Counted from the first letter of the stretch, positions 19,140 through 29,762 are shown. The stretch is DNA of 64,000 nt from Undaria pinnatifida (GCA_012845835.1 JABAKD010000012.1:2155570-2219569); one strand, 5' to 3'. Translations and numbers: made by a program. The notes: generated by a model not told the origin, from the sequence alone.

Positions 19140-20180
19140 AAAAAACAAACACATATATAGACCTAAACCTGCTCAAAAATCCCTCCCCCCCCCCCCCCCC
19201 CCCCTCTCGCTCTCCCTTACTCAAACGCCCCACCGAAAATCGAAATCCGCCAGATTAATAAACACTTCACGCGCAGGATATCACCTCATTATCTTTCGAG
19301 AGCCATCCATACCGCTGCTTTCCCCCCCCCCCGCGCCCCGAACGCCCCCTTCTTCCCCATCACCCGCACCATCGCCTAGACCTAGCACCACACGTATAAC
19401 AAACCCCTCACCTAAAATCCTTCCTTCCCCCCCCCCCCCCGCCCCCTCCCCCGCCCCCCCCGCCCCCACCCCCCACCCCCCCCCCCCCCTAACCCATCTC
19501 AACCCCACCCCCTCGAACACTCCACCCTCTCTCTACTCACTGATTGTACGACTTACCCCCGGATATACATGATAAACTGATGCGTTATTTCCAAAACCGC
19601 AACATTTATCACCTCAAAATAATGTATAGCTTCCACGCACATATTGAGCTGCCCCACACGCCCCACCCCCGCCCCAACCCCCCCCCCCCAATAATAAACT
19701 GGTGCCAAAACCGTCAGATTTATCCCCTTGAAAGGATTTATAACTTACATGCACAAATGCCCCCCCCCTTTCCCCCTCCCCCCCCCCCCCCCTCCTCCAA
19801 ACACGCTCGCTTTTGATCAAAACCAGGCCACCACGTCCTTCAAAACTCCGCCCACCCCCCTCACCGATTATTCGACTTACAAGATTCACTTGATAAAAGG
19901 ATACATTTCCCTCCACAGCTGTCAGATTTTGTCCCCCTCAGAAACGGGTTTTATGGTTTCCGCGCACAGACTGACTAACATCACCCTGTTGACCCTGATA
20001 GCTGCACTGTAGTTATAAGGGGAGTCGCCGACCTATATCCTTAATGAGGACACACAACTCGTAATGCGCGCGATCGGAGTATTACACACAGCTTGCAAAG
20101 ATAGATGAGTTTCGACGAAATCTTCGATCGCACAGCTGGAGTGTATTTTCATTATTTATAATATATACGAGTATATGTCT
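19140..20180 (-). repeat. R1/R2 composite repeat, longest - copy
   Basis: On - it starts with R1 (20165 down to about 20010: CTCCAGCTGTGCGATCGAAG). R2 units follow, ending in TGTACGACTTA-type borders near 19550 and several long G tracts (C on +), then the TAGGTCTAGGCG and GATATCCTGCGCGTG segments. C runs on + reach about 18 bases at 19185-19203. Total is about 1 kb. No coding frame survives; the ORFs here are proline or glycine strings. Confidence 0.8.
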
Positions 20181-20187
20181 AGACCTA

Positions 20188-20500
20188 TGCATATTTTATA
20201 AAAAACACTTCAAGGACGTCAGCCGTGAGTTCGACGAATTTCAGGTCAACATTCATATTTATTTGCAAGCTGCGTTGTTGGTACTTGTAACATCTATTTA
20301 TTAAATTTATTTCTGTAGTTTCCAGTATACTTCTCTTCTATCATATGTATGGTAGGCGGTTTCTTTTGTTTTTCTCCCCCCCGGCTTTAATATCGGGAGG
20401 AGTACGAATACAGAATATTATTAGTTATCTTATATGTTACTCTTAATACAGCATTCGAGAATGAAAGTCGGCTACTCCCCCCCCCAAAGCTATATATAGA
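20188..20500 (+). repeat. Half fold-back plus inverted composite repeat
   Basis: 20200-20295 repeats the right arm of the fold-back (GGACGTCAGCCGTGAGTTCG, GCAAGCTGCGTTGTTGGTAC). 20335-20490 is the inverted copy of 18590-18760 (GGTAGGCGG, CGGCTTTAATATCGGGAGG). With 18480-19112 this indicates a large inverted duplication later split by R1/R2. Confidence 0.7.
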
Positions 20501-21030
20501 CTTATATCACTGTCTATAGACTATACACCACGCGTGTAGCAAACCCCTATATCTATGCGACCTAAACCCCTCCCCCCCCCCCCCACTTCCCCCCCCCGTC
20601 CCCCACAAGAAAGAATTAATAGTTTCCACGCACAAATTGAGCTGCCCCCCCCCCCCTTCCCCCCCTCCTACCCCCCTTTTGATCAAAATCAGGCCCCCAC
20701 GTCGTTAAAAACTCCGCCCTCCCCTCACCGGTTATTCGACTTACAGTATTCACTTGATCAACTGATGCATTTTCTTCCACAGCTGTCAGATTTTGTCCCC
20801 CTCAGAAACGGGTTTTTTTATAGTTTCCGCGCACAGACTGCCTAAAATCACCCTGTTGACCCTGATAGCTACACTATAGTTGCAAGGGGAGTCGCCGACC
20901 TATATCCTTAATGAGGACACACAGCCCGCAATACGCGCGATCGGAGTATCACACACAGCTTGCAAAGATGAGTTTCGACAAAATATTCGATCTCACAGCT
21001 GGAGTGTATTTTAATTCTTATAATAATAAT
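20500..21030 (-). repeat. R1/R2 composite repeat, shorter - copy
   Basis: R1 lies at 20880-21025 on -. R2 units hold CTGTCAGATTTTGTCCCCCTCAG (+ reading, at about 20780), C tracts at 20570-20600 and 20645-20665. It lacks the outer segment found at 19140-19500. A TAGTCTATAGACTA-type palindrome marks the border at about 20510-20525. Confidence 0.8.
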
Positions 21031-21300
21031 AAAAACTCTGTGGGACACCAAATTGATACGCTGTCACTCTAACATTTTATCAGGTGTGAGTTCGACGAAT
21101 TTCGGGTCAATACTCATATTTTGAAGCGGCTTGCTGGTGCTTGTACTACATGTATGCTATGTGGGTAAAATTTTATGGGAGGGGCCCTACTCTTTCATAA
21201 ACAAATGCTTTTCTCCACTCACTGCAATTATTGGTGTTAGTATTTTCACGTAATTAAGGTGGGGAATTTTGAAGTAGTCTAACATCATAGACTATCTATT
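21031..21300 (+). repeat. Half fold-back fragment
   Basis: 21040-21075 mirrors 18530-18590; 21085-21165 repeats the fold-back arm (GTGAGTTCGACGAATTTCGG). It is followed by unique AT-rich sequence up to 21300. Confidence 0.6.
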
Positions 21301-21399
21301 TTGGTACTTTATCTGATATGGTTCGTGAGGTGAGAACATCGCAGACTGATGAAGTAGGTTCCCCGCTTCCTTGATAGCACAGGTAATGCAACAACACCT

Positions 21400-21654
21400 G
21401 TGGCCGCAGCGCATACACTTCTTTGGCGGAGAGAAAAAAATGTAACTTTACGGAGAAAAGTGGTGTTTGTGGAGGCGTGTAGGGATTCTGATTCAGCAGG
21501 CGAATTATTGTCGATCGTCTCCCGAGACGAAAACAAAAAAGAAAGGATAGCCAGACAGCGCGACAGAAGAGCTGTCGCGCTTGCCGGGGAAGGTCGCCTG
21601 GGGCACAGGGAAGCGAGAGTGCTTAGCACCGTAGGATTGAAAGGAGTCAAGTAG
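21400..21654 (+). CDS. Unrecognised basic ORF, 84 codons
   Basis: An ATG-started frame, rich in Arg/Lys (KKERIARQRDRRAVALAGEG). It ends just before a second ATG frame at 21685 (MGDANSGGPVGEGVAAGG..) and the frame at 21771. GC content rises here against neighbours. It may be the start of a TE Gag-like region, but nothing diagnostic is visible. Confidence 0.25.
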   Translation: MAAAHTLLWRREKNVTLRRKVVFVEACRDSDSAGELLSIVSRDENKKERIARQRDRRAVALAGEGRLGHREARVLSTVGLKGVK

Positions 21655-21684
21655 AGTGCCCATTAGAATTTATAGACTTTCAGC

Positions 21685-22031
21685 ATGGGGGACGCCAACT
21701 CGGGCGGGCCAGTCGGCGAGGGCGTAGCAGCAGGCGGCCCCCCAGCTGGCAGGGAGGCGGCGCCCACAGCATGGCATCCGCGACGAAAGACGCAATACGG
21801 CAGGCTACGGTCACCGCAGGCGTAAAGGCAAACGCCAAGGAGGCGGCTGACCTCGCTACCTTCGTAGCTCCCCTGATCGACACACTAAAGTACGGGGTGG
21901 AGGGTATGCAAGCAGAGGGTCGCTTTGCTGCGCTCAGAGTTGGAGCAGGTGCAGAAACTGGTCGAGGTACATCTACGTCGCCTTACACCCTGACGGAGCA
22001 CTCGATGAAGGTTCGACAGCTGCTGCTGTAA
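21685..22031 (+). CDS. Unrecognised Ala/Gly-rich ORF pair, frameshifted
   Basis: Frame 1 from ATG at 21685 is Gly/Ala/Pro-rich; the frame from ATG at 21771 reads MASATKDAIRQATVTAGVKA and continues with AADLATFVAPLIDTLKYGV. The second starts 86 bases after the first, so they are out of frame. They may be one gene with a frameshift. No family recognised. Confidence 0.25.
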
Positions 22032-22402
22032 AACATGAACAGCGGCCTGCACGAAGGCAGGGAGGCGAGCTGTACAGGAAGCACACCTACGCTGCGCCAG
22101 CCCCCAAAATAGGAAACTCCGTGGTCACGCCCACCCTTTGAAAAAAAAAAAAATGAGGGCACTGGCGGAGGAGGGCGACGTCGTTTGCACACGGGTCGGT
22201 GTCGCCGATCTTGTTTCATGGTGAGAGTCACTTGTCGATAGGAAAAAGCAGTGCAGTACACAACAGAACGTCCGAAGAAGAAGTCTGGGCAACCGTCGCG
22301 GAGGGCAGGAAGAAAACACAGTTGCAGCAGTAGTCTCGCTCGATCGTTCCACCGAGCAGGCAGAACCCGCATGTCGGAACAGCAAGTCAGATCAACCCAG
22401 AA

Positions 22403-22655
22403 ATGGATTTTCCGCTTACCCCAGTGCAAAAAAGTTTTATCGAACATCAGGCTTTGCGTGAGCGGATACGAAGGTTGCCTGATTTCGCAGACGGAACACA
22501 TATCGGTGAGACGGAACTCTCACACCACAGCGCAGAACAGCAGGCTCTGTGTGAGCAGAGACGAAGGCTGCCTCATTTCGCGAACCGACTAGTTATCAGT
22601 GGTGCGGCACTCTCACATCACAGCACAGAGCAGCAAGAGCAGAGGAGTGTGCCCC
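22403..22655 (+). CDS. ORF with two 31-residue repeats, cut by the chromovirus LTR
   Basis: The frame reads MDFPLTPVQKSFIEHQ, then two units about QAL.E..RRLP.FA...ELSHHS.EQ with a DNA period of 93 bp (starts at 22448 and 22541). A third unit may begin before the chromovirus LTR at 22656, which ends the native sequence. Three bases per codon are kept between units, consistent with a real repeat protein, but no family is recognised. Confidence 0.35.
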
Positions 22656-22915
22656 TGTGGTCGTATCAGTGGGCATTTTATCGTGCGTAGAATGGTTGGA
22701 TGCAATTTATCAGAAACTTCCACTGTCATTATTGGCGTTTCTTGTGAGCTCTTGAGATCTTGAGATACGAACGGGAAGGTCCATGGTCGATGGCATGTCA
22801 CTTCCCCGGGTGATATCGAACGAACTATTGCATTGTGGACAAACGCACTCCGAGCGTACGAGGGCAAGTCCTCGGAGCTAATATCATCGAGCCCGCGGTC
22901 GCGCGAGTCGGTACA
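22656..22915 (+). repeat. Chromovirus copy 1: 5' LTR, 260 bp
   Basis: TGTGGTCGTATCAGTGGGC to CGCGAGTCGGTACA. It differs from the 3' LTR at roughly two dozen positions by eye (about 9%), so the insertion is old. The sequence after it (ATTCAATTGAATTGGGTAAG) is not an obvious tRNA-primed PBS. No matching target duplication is seen between CCCC before this LTR and TACGC after the 3' LTR. Confidence 0.9.
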
Positions 22916-22926
22916 ATTCAATTGAA

Positions 22927-23631
22927 TTGGGTAAGTTCTGCTTATTGCCCAAAACGTTACCAAATTGCTCTTCGGAGGCCGGAAAGCACTGTTTTGCGTG
23001 CTGGTGTGGGGCACCAGGCGAAAGCATCGAAAGCATGGAAGACCCTACAGCAGCAAGAGGAGCACGAGTGCAGGGCGCTGACGAAGTCCATTCTGCAAGC
23101 TGGGGCAACCCGAGAGGGGGAGGCCGAGCCGGCGGCCCGCTGAAGCCGGAAATCAAGGCGACGATCGGGGGAGATGGACCGCCTACGTTAGGTGGTCATG
23201 TTGTTACCTTCGAAGATATGCGTGAATTTCTTATTGCCTACTCGGAGTACAAGCAGCAGATGCACATCACAAACCAAGATGGAAGAGACCGGACACTCGC
23301 GGGGAGGCGATAGCTGGTAGATTCGGTGACCCAAATGATGGTGGCTGATGAGTTCTACGATGGCAAGCCCTGGGTTGACCTCTCCGAGGAGGAGCTATTG
23401 CAAGGGCTCAAAAGGTTTGCTGGCGTTGATATGAAGCAGACGAGTGACGAGGGTTTTTGCCGCCAAATATTCCGTGAGCTGAAGATGGATGCGAGCGTGC
23501 CGGTAGATAGCAGGGTGTTCATGCAAAAACGTGCCCTGTGGAAATACCTTGCTGACAGCGGGCTCACGGAGGTGGTGAGGCCCGACGGTCGGCAGTACAC
23601 GCTAAAGCAAGGCAAGGTGCTGGTTGATTGA
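22927..23631 (+). pseudogene. gag: Chromovirus copy 1: Gag, one in-frame stop
   Basis: One frame with a single TAG at 23311-23313 (after TLAGRR). It includes FEDMREFLIAYSEYKQQMHI, DEFYDGKPWVDLSEEELLQG and a KYLADSGLTEVVRPDGRQYT stretch, a layout usual for Ty3-type Gag. It ends in TGA after KVLVD. Both stops are also in copy 2 at 15148-16221, so they predate the split of the copies or are tolerated. Confidence 0.75.
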
Positions 23632-24156
23632 AGGAAAAACGGCGGGGAATCGAGCCACACGAGTTCCGCCGCAAGGTGGGAAAAAAAAATGCGTTTTGAT
23701 CTCGTAACGCATGACCTTGACGCATTGTTCAGCATAATTGCCAAGCAGCAACGGGACCAAGCTGTAACTAAGGCCAATGATGCTGATCGTCGGCAAACAG
23801 CAAAACGGCGTGACGCTAGGTCGATGGCTGCTGCGTCGACCAAGCCGCACAGGAGTGCTGCTGATGAACACGACTCACGCGAGAATACCAAGGCTGCCGA
23901 TGTGAAAGTAGAGCGGAATCGTCGGTACGACAACAACGAGTGTTTCGTATGTGGCAAGCGGGGAGATAAACAGTGGAACTGCCCCCAAAGCCAGCAGGGT
24001 AAGGCGGGGAAAGGGCCCATGACCAGATTCACAGCCAGACCCCTGTACAGCAGCAGCAGTCCACACTCGGTCCCGCTCAGCATACCCGGAACAAGACAAC
24101 TGGGATGGCCCCTGCGTCTGCCACTCCTCGAGCTAGTGCGTACCAGACTGCCTTAA
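23632..24156 (+). pseudogene. Chromovirus copy 1: nucleocapsid with altered zinc knuckle
   Basis: Same frame as Gag after the TGA at 23629-23631. A basic segment (AKQQRDQAVTKANDADRRQT) leads to CFVCGKRGDKQWNC, a CX2CX4HX4C knuckle with Asp in place of His. Copy 2 keeps the His but loses the last Cys, so each copy is broken at a different ligand. A Ser/Pro-rich tail follows to 24156. Confidence 0.75.
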
Positions 24157-24423
24157 AAGCGGTGGTTACGCAGTCCTGACCTGCTGATCCTGAAGCGTCT
24201 ACACAGAATGGCGAAGACTACGTGTACATTCGCGTGCCGCGGGAAAAGCAACGCCAGTGGATGACGGGCTCACCGAGACGGTGCAGCACCAGGTTCGCTA
24301 TATACCGCTGGGCCACATAATGCAGCACCAGTTCTTCACACCGTTCCGCTGCAGGCGGCGGCAACTGCGTCACAGCAGGGGCGTGGAGATTTCAGCACCA
24401 TTTATTCCGCGTGTGTCGCGGTT

Positions 24424-24900
24424 GTGCAGCCTGGCAGATGTGGTAAGACGATCATGAACTCGGTTGAGAACAAACTGCATGTGGAGGTCCTGACGCAGCA
24501 TCTCGTGGGGCGTCTTGCGGTTCCCGGTGCTTCAGCGGTTGCTAAGATTAAAGTGCTCATGGATTCTGGTTCAAGCATAACAGCAATGTCGGAGGAGCTG
24601 GTACAGGCCCTGCGGGGAGAGCCGTGGATGACGCAAACCGTCTTAACGCAGGCGTTTGTTGGGCATGCGCGTGTGGTGACGTCGTTGGGCGAGGAGTGTG
24701 ATATTGAGACGCAATCGTGTCCACTCCACCTAACGATCGATACACAATGGGGACCAGTCTGATTTACCATTCCGTTTAGCGTGCTTCCTGGAGGAGGCGA
24801 TGTGGTTATCATCAGGCAGAAGACGGTGAGAGAGAAACTCGGCATCGACGTCATAGCGCAGCTCAAGGCCTCGGTACTAAAGGCACAAGGGCGTCAAGAT
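24424..24900 (+). pseudogene. Chromovirus copy 1: retropepsin
   Basis: Frame 24424-24762 has IKVLMDSGSSITAMSEELV, the Ty3-type protease site (DSGS), and continues to a TGA at about 24760. Frame 24781 on continues with LPGGGDVVIIRQKTVREKLG, the usual second half before RT. Protease would release Gag and Pol parts. Stop and frame break show it is not functional as one unit. Confidence 0.8.
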
Positions 24901-25240
24901 GGCGCTGAGATAGGGCTTACAGCTCATTCCGTGGGCGAGCGTAACGATGGTGCTGTGCTGCGAGCTGCGATGGCTGTCACAGCGTTCGTGTCGGGCAGTG
25001 ATACGCCAGGCGACGTGGACGATGAGGTCGCCCTTACGCTGCCGTTTCAACGACTCATGATATTCCAGGATTCCGAGGTGGAAATGCGGGATCGTGTGGA
25101 CGTGTTGGAAACGGCTGTCGATAACGCTGTTAACCATGGCTCCCCGCCGGAATGTGCCAAGATGCTGCGAGATATCGTTTTTCGCACGCACCTTGACGTG
25201 GTATGTCGGGCGTTGCCGGGTGATCCACATGCACGCTAGA
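24901..25240 (+). pseudogene. Chromovirus copy 1: protease-RT linker
   Basis: Open frame 24781-25239 continues through ALTLPFQRLMIFQDSEVEMR and HGSPPECAKMLRDIVFRTHL, sequence often found before RT in Ty3-type elements of stramenopiles (recollection). RT motifs (LPQG, YVDD-type), RNase H and the integrase core are absent, so at least 2 kb of a full element is deleted between here and the chromodomain. Confidence 0.6.
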
Positions 25241-25319
25241 AGCCTGGGGCGGTCCGGTTTCATTCAGGGGCAACGGTGGTGCGGGCGAAGCCCCCACCTA
25301 AACGTAATCGCTGCGGTGG

Positions 25320-25537
25320 AGTGCGGTAGAGTCGTGCCCCGACTGCCGCTCGGTAGTGACGACGAAGTTGTCGTCAAGGTGGCCTGGGAGGGTTGGGAGG
25401 AGGCGGAGAGCACCTGGGAGCCGGTGTCGCGCGTGCTTGATGGCTCGACAGCCGTGCTACGAAAAGAGCTCAAGGCGCTACGGCTGACGATGGATCGGAA
25501 GCGGGGACTCGTACAGCGGTATGGGCTGCGTTTTTGA
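25320..25537 (+). pseudogene. Chromovirus copy 1: integrase chromodomain
   Basis: VVVKVAWEGWEEAESTWEPV matches a chromodomain core (V-x-W-x-G-W-x(5)-TWEP), then LKALRLTMDRKRGLVQRYGL and a stop at 25535-25537. In chromoviruses this C-terminal domain targets integration to marked chromatin. Its presence without RT or integrase core shows a large internal deletion. Frame 25094-25537 is open, so the deletion product may keep translation. Confidence 0.75.
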
Positions 25538-26048
25538 TCATGTTGTGGTTTCGGGGGGATGCCGAATTTTGAATTGCTGCTTTTCGGTTTTATAGAAATG
25601 TTGAATTTCGAGGTTTTTCTGACTTGGAATTTCCGCGCCGGGCGCTGATAGCACCTGACGCAGCCACAGCTGGCGGTTGATCGCCGAGGCTGTGTGTTGA
25701 CAGAGCATGTCCGGAGTTGACGATTCCGTTTTCCGGGAAACAGTCGTACTGAACTACACAGTCCATGTGTGGTCTGGGTTTCGGCAAGTTGCATGCGCAA
25801 TTAGAGGTGTGACACGTGGTGCGTGGTTTGCTTGAAGATGCAATGAAATTGGTGATGACGCGGCTGCCGAACAATCTTTGTTCGCGGCCAGTAAACGTGA
25901 TAAATTTCGGGCCGTGGTGAAAATGACCATGATTTGTTGAGTTTGACCATTGCCCAGCGTACGGACAGCTATGTTTATCAAAGCCACTTGGTCTGAGCCA
26001 ACTTATGGTTGGTAGCCCGAGATGGGCTTTTGGAGGGTGCCGTACCGC
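25538..26048 (+). other. Chromovirus 3' untranslated region
   Basis: Lies between the chromodomain stop and the 3' LTR. No ORF with support. A polypurine tract would be expected just before 26049; GGGCTTTTGGAGGG at 26023-26036 is the nearest purine-rich stretch, but it is not a convincing PPT. Confidence 0.5.
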
Positions 26049-26308
26049 TGTGGTCGTATCAGTGGGCATTTTATCGTGCACAGAATGGTTGGATACGTTT
26101 TGTCAGGGAGTTCCACCGTCATTATTGGCGTTTCTTATGAGCTCTTGAGATCTCGTGATACGAACGGGAAGGTCCATGATCGAAGGCATGTCACTTCCCC
26201 GTGTGATAACGAACGAACTATTGCATCGTGGACAAACGCACTCCGAGCTTACGAGGGCAAGTCCTCGGAGCTGATACCACCGGGCCCGCGGTCGCGCGAG
26301 TCGGTACA
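26049..26308 (+). repeat. Chromovirus copy 1: 3' LTR, 260 bp
   Basis: Same ends and length as the 5' LTR (TGTGGTCG to GGTACA). Differences cluster around 26080-26110. After it comes TACGCATTTGATATCACGTC, then R2 repeat. Confidence 0.9.
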
Positions 26309-26339
26309 TACGCATTTGATATCACGTCATTATCCTTCT

Positions 26340-27590
26340 ATCCATTCATGACATAGCTTTGATTCACCCCCTCCCCCCCCCCCCCCCAATTTCCCCTCCT
26401 TCCCCACCACCCGCACGATCGCCTAGACCTAGCACCCCGCGTATAGCAAGCTCCTACATATATGCGACCTAAACTTGTTAAAAGCCCCCCCCCCCCTTCC
26501 GCCCCCCTTCCGCCCCCCCTTTTTTTTCCCGCTCCCTCTTGCTCAAACGCCTCACCTAGCATGGAAATCTGCCAAAGCAATAAACACTTCCACGTAGTCG
26601 ATATCACCTAATTATCTTCCTAGAGCCATGCATGCCGCTGCTCCAATTCACCCCCCCCCCCCCCCCCAACGCCCCCTCCTTCTCCACCACCCGCACGATC
26701 GCCTACATCATGCACCACGCGTATAGCAAACCCCTACATCTATGCGACCTAAAGCTGTTAAAAAACCTTTTGCCCCGACCCCCCTACCCCCTCTAACACT
26801 CCGCTCTCTCCTCACTGGTTGTACGACTTACAGGATGACCCAAGCTACGGGAGGGGGGTCCCTTTTTCATCCTTAAAATTCAGTGGCTAGGGGTCACTCG
26901 CGCGAGTAGCCCCTTCGTTCTTTTGCGATCTCACGTTTTCTTCATGATTTATGTTGACGAAATCAATCCGCAACGCAAAGGTAATGTAAGCTGCGGTAAA
27001 CCAAGTTCCTAAACCATCTTCATCCGTGAGGTACAGATTCACTCGTGCGACTGGCTCAAAGCACACCAGTGAAAACGGGGGTCCGTAGCCTTGGTCGGAT
27101 ATACATGATACTCTGGTGCATACCTTCCCAAACCGTCAGCTGCATCCTCTTAAAAGATTTGCAGTTTCCACGCACAGAGTATGTTGCCCCTCTCGCCCCC
27201 CCCCCCCCCCCCCCCCCCCCCTCGCTCCCTCTCGTTCAAACCCAGGCCTCCACGTCCTTCAAAACTCCGCCCTCCCCTCACCGGTTATACGACTTACAGG
27301 ATACACTTGATAAACTGATACCTTTCCTTCCACAGCTGTCAGATTTTGTCCCCCTCAGAAACGGGTTTTATAGTTTCCGCGCACGGACTGACTAACATCA
27401 CCCTGTCGACCCTGATAGCCACACTGTAGTTCCAAGGAAAGTCGCCGACCTATGTCCTTAATGAGGACACACAACCCGTAATACGCGCGATCGGAGTATC
27501 ACGCACAGCTTGCAGAGATGAGTTTCGACAAAAATCTTCGATCTCTCGCAGCTAGCTGGAGTGTATTTTAATTTTCATAATATATACCAG
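26340..27590 (-). repeat. R1/R2 composite repeat with a nested MITE-C
   Basis: R1 on - at 27440-27585 and R2 units at 27090-27420. Outer segments with C tracts lie at 26366-26390, 26486-26500, 26650-26670 and 27197-27220. The outer segment occurs twice (26395-26470 and 26685-26760), so the array has a tandem duplication. A MITE-C copy interrupts it at 26893-27057. This is the longest member in the window. Confidence 0.8.
26893..27057 (+). mobile_element. MITE-C copy inside R2
   Basis: Begins GTCACTCGCGCGAGTAGCCC after CAGTGGCTAGG and ends ATTCACTCGTGCGACTGGCTC. Same end structure as the copies at 58342, 61904, 62303 and 63073. Interior is AT-rich and non-coding. Length about 165 bp. Confidence 0.65.
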
Positions 27591-28613
27591 GTATTTAAAT
27601 AACAAACCAAAATATTTCGGGAAAAACCGAAACGTTCGGTAAAAAACGAAATATTAGCTTCGTTACAGGTTACGACTACCCTTTCAGGAACGACCTTCAA
27701 TGACGCCGGATCTGCTGCGTGGGGGGTACGTCTAGAGAAGGAGGGATGTGGGACGGTACTCCGAGTGGGGGATGCGTGGTCGGTCGGTGTTGGGAAGCGT
27801 ACCCCTAGTGGGTTCCGGTGTATTTCTCCCACTTTGGCTCGCTGGTTAGCCTCAAAGCTTCTGCAGTACTTGCCTAAAGAGAAGTCTAAAACACAGACAT
27901 AACAGGGCTAGGCACGGTAGGGCAGGGTAGTGCAGGGTGGTCAGATGAGGGGCGTCCTGCCTGTCCCATCGTCGTCACCTACATAATCGTCCATCTATGA
28001 TGGCCTTGGCGTGAATGTGACATCTAATAACACGGTTTCACGTCGAGTCTAGAAACTCTCTTTCTACGGAGAGCACTCCGTTACATTAGGCCACCCTGAA
28101 TAGTCATAGATGCAGATCACCTGGCCATCAAAGGACGTCCAACAAAACATCCAAAATTGGAAAAGGGGATCGAAGATGCGGCTATTCGAAACAAAAGACA
28201 TCGAGGCTACATGTAGATTCCCCCACGCCTCGCAATAATGAGGCTAATATATGCCTCGTTGTGAGATATACAACCATGTGATGGAGCTCACATGAGAAGG
28301 AAAAAGAAAAAGTACGAAAGTTTTCGTACAGCAGGTGGGAGGGGGGGCAAAAAAGAACAGCAGAACACGGCCGGTAGGGCATGCTACATGACAACGCATG
28401 CATGCACGTTCGGACGGTAAGGGTCCCCATCAGGCACGGCGGTGGTGGGCCAGAGCAAAATTTGACCGCCTTCTTGAGGGAAGCCGCTTTGTCCAGGTTG
28501 CAATGAGCACAATTTGTTTCCCAAGAGTAGCGTGAAGTAATTCTGACCTCCTTATTGAGAAATACCGCCTGCCTGTGACTGAGACCGTGTTATTGGGGGG
28601 AGGCTACTGACGC
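27591..28613. other. No gene; one inverted-copy repeat
   Basis: 28130-28290 (AACAAAACATCCAAAATTGG, GCGGCTATTCGAAACAAA, GATGGAGCTCA) recurs inverted at 35255-35410, inside intron 1 of the neighbouring gene. The rest has no recognised feature. Short direct words GGCACGGTAGGGCAGGGTAG at 27912 are locally repeated. Confidence 0.5.
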
Positions 28614-28899
28614 ACGCTTCGATAGAGGTATACCTTTTTTTAGCGAAAATGGTTTCTGAATGACGGGGCTCCTTAACCTACTAGTCTAATACTATAGGCG
28701 GAAAAAAAAAATAATAGGCCTTTTTTTGTTAGCATGACATGATTCTCTCGTTCGTTGTGTACCTTGGCCACGGGATATTGTACATCCGGTAGTCGGCTGA
28801 TTTTTCTCCTGCCGAATCAGTTTTCGGGTAAGGCATGTCTTAAGCTCTCAAAATGAGGAGTAGTATTGGAAAAAATGTGGTGTACCTCTATCGAAGCAC
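28614..28899 (+). mobile_element. MITE-A just upstream of the glycosyltransferase-like gene
   Basis: Starts CTTCGATAGAGGTATACC and ends GGTGTACCTCTATCGAAGC, forming TIRs of about 18 bp. Internal words TGAATGACGGGGCTCCTTAA and GGCCACGGGATATTGTACAT match other copies. It ends about 200 bp before the first recognised coding ATG (29103), so it may lie in the promoter or 5' untranslated region. Confidence 0.8.
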
Positions 28900-29102
28900 G
28901 CGTCTACTGCTGCTGCTGTATCGCAAACAGACCACGACGGCCAACACACAGCACCCGGGACGGCCGTACTTCGCAAGCCAGAGCGTCCAAGCACGACGAG
29001 TCACCCCATATCGCTCCCCGAGCGAGTCCTATATTGAATGCCCTACCGTGTGTGCCGTTGACCCCGTCGTCGTCTGCTCTGCTTTTTCAGGCGCTTAGCA
29101 TT

Positions 29103-29762
29103 ATGGTGGCATCCGTGCTGCGATATCTAGAGCTGCTGCTGCCAGCTTCTATATCATTCTGGCTTCTCCCTCGTCTCCACATCCTCGCCATGGCGACGGA
29201 ACACATCGGCGGCGGCGATTCCAGCGGAATGACCCCGCTAGAAGCGTGCGTGGAGTTCGCCACCAGCGACGAATACATCTCCTGGAGTCTCGAAGAATGC
29301 ATGGACGTTTGGTCAGCCTGGGCGCAATCCGTCCCCAGGTGGCTTCACCGGGACTATTCCGACCGCCGCCTGATGAAAGAGGTCGCCGTTGAAATGAGGC
29401 AACGGGGTCAGCCCTGCCTTGTCCAGCCGCGAGTTAGGGCTGACGGCGTCGGCAGCGAAGTGACGCGTCATTTAGCCGCCTGGTTGTACGCCGCGGAGCT
29501 CGGTTGCGACTTCTCGACCCCGGATTTTGGGTACTACGATGACTACGGTGATGATCAGGAGGAGGGCGAAAAAGGACCGGAACGTGGAACGCTGTACTGC
29601 CATCCCTCTGCAGATGAGAAAGAGCTAGAGTCGGCCTTGGGCGGCGGTGCTTCGGTGGTGGAGCAGAATTTGGAGAGCTGCGAGCTGGTGAATTGGCTCC
29701 ACTTTTTTAACCTGGAGGTGCCCTCTGTTCCGGTGCCTGAGGCTACGTTCAGGAACATCACG
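29103..29762 (+). CDS. Glycosyltransferase-like protein, exon 1 (N-terminal anchor and first lobe)
   Basis: ATG at 29103 begins MVASVLRYLELLLPASISFW, a short N-terminal segment with a hydrophobic stretch and few charges, like the signal anchor of type II Golgi enzymes; an alternative start is MATEHIGG at 29190. A pyrimidine tract and CAG (GCTTTTTCAG to 29090) just upstream look like an acceptor, so a 5' untranslated exon may lie upstream. The frame extends upstream to 28866 but that part overlaps the MITE and is low complexity. Later segments include LAAWLYAAELGCDFSTPDFG, an acidic DDYGDDQEEGEKG loop, GTLYCHPSADEKE and SCELVNWLHFFNLEVPSVPV. The exon ends FRNIT at the donor ACG|GTGAGA, phase 0. 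The 29763-29855 extension of the ORF is intron. Confidence 0.7.

Noticed and set aside
24781-25239. Independent host gene of 152 codons
   Set aside because: It continues the retropepsin end of the chromovirus and lies between its LTRs.
28866-29102. Upstream extension of exon 1 ORF (79 codons)
   Set aside because: It overlaps the end of MITE-A and a low-complexity stretch, and an acceptor-like CAG lies at 29090; translation more likely starts at 29103 or 29190.
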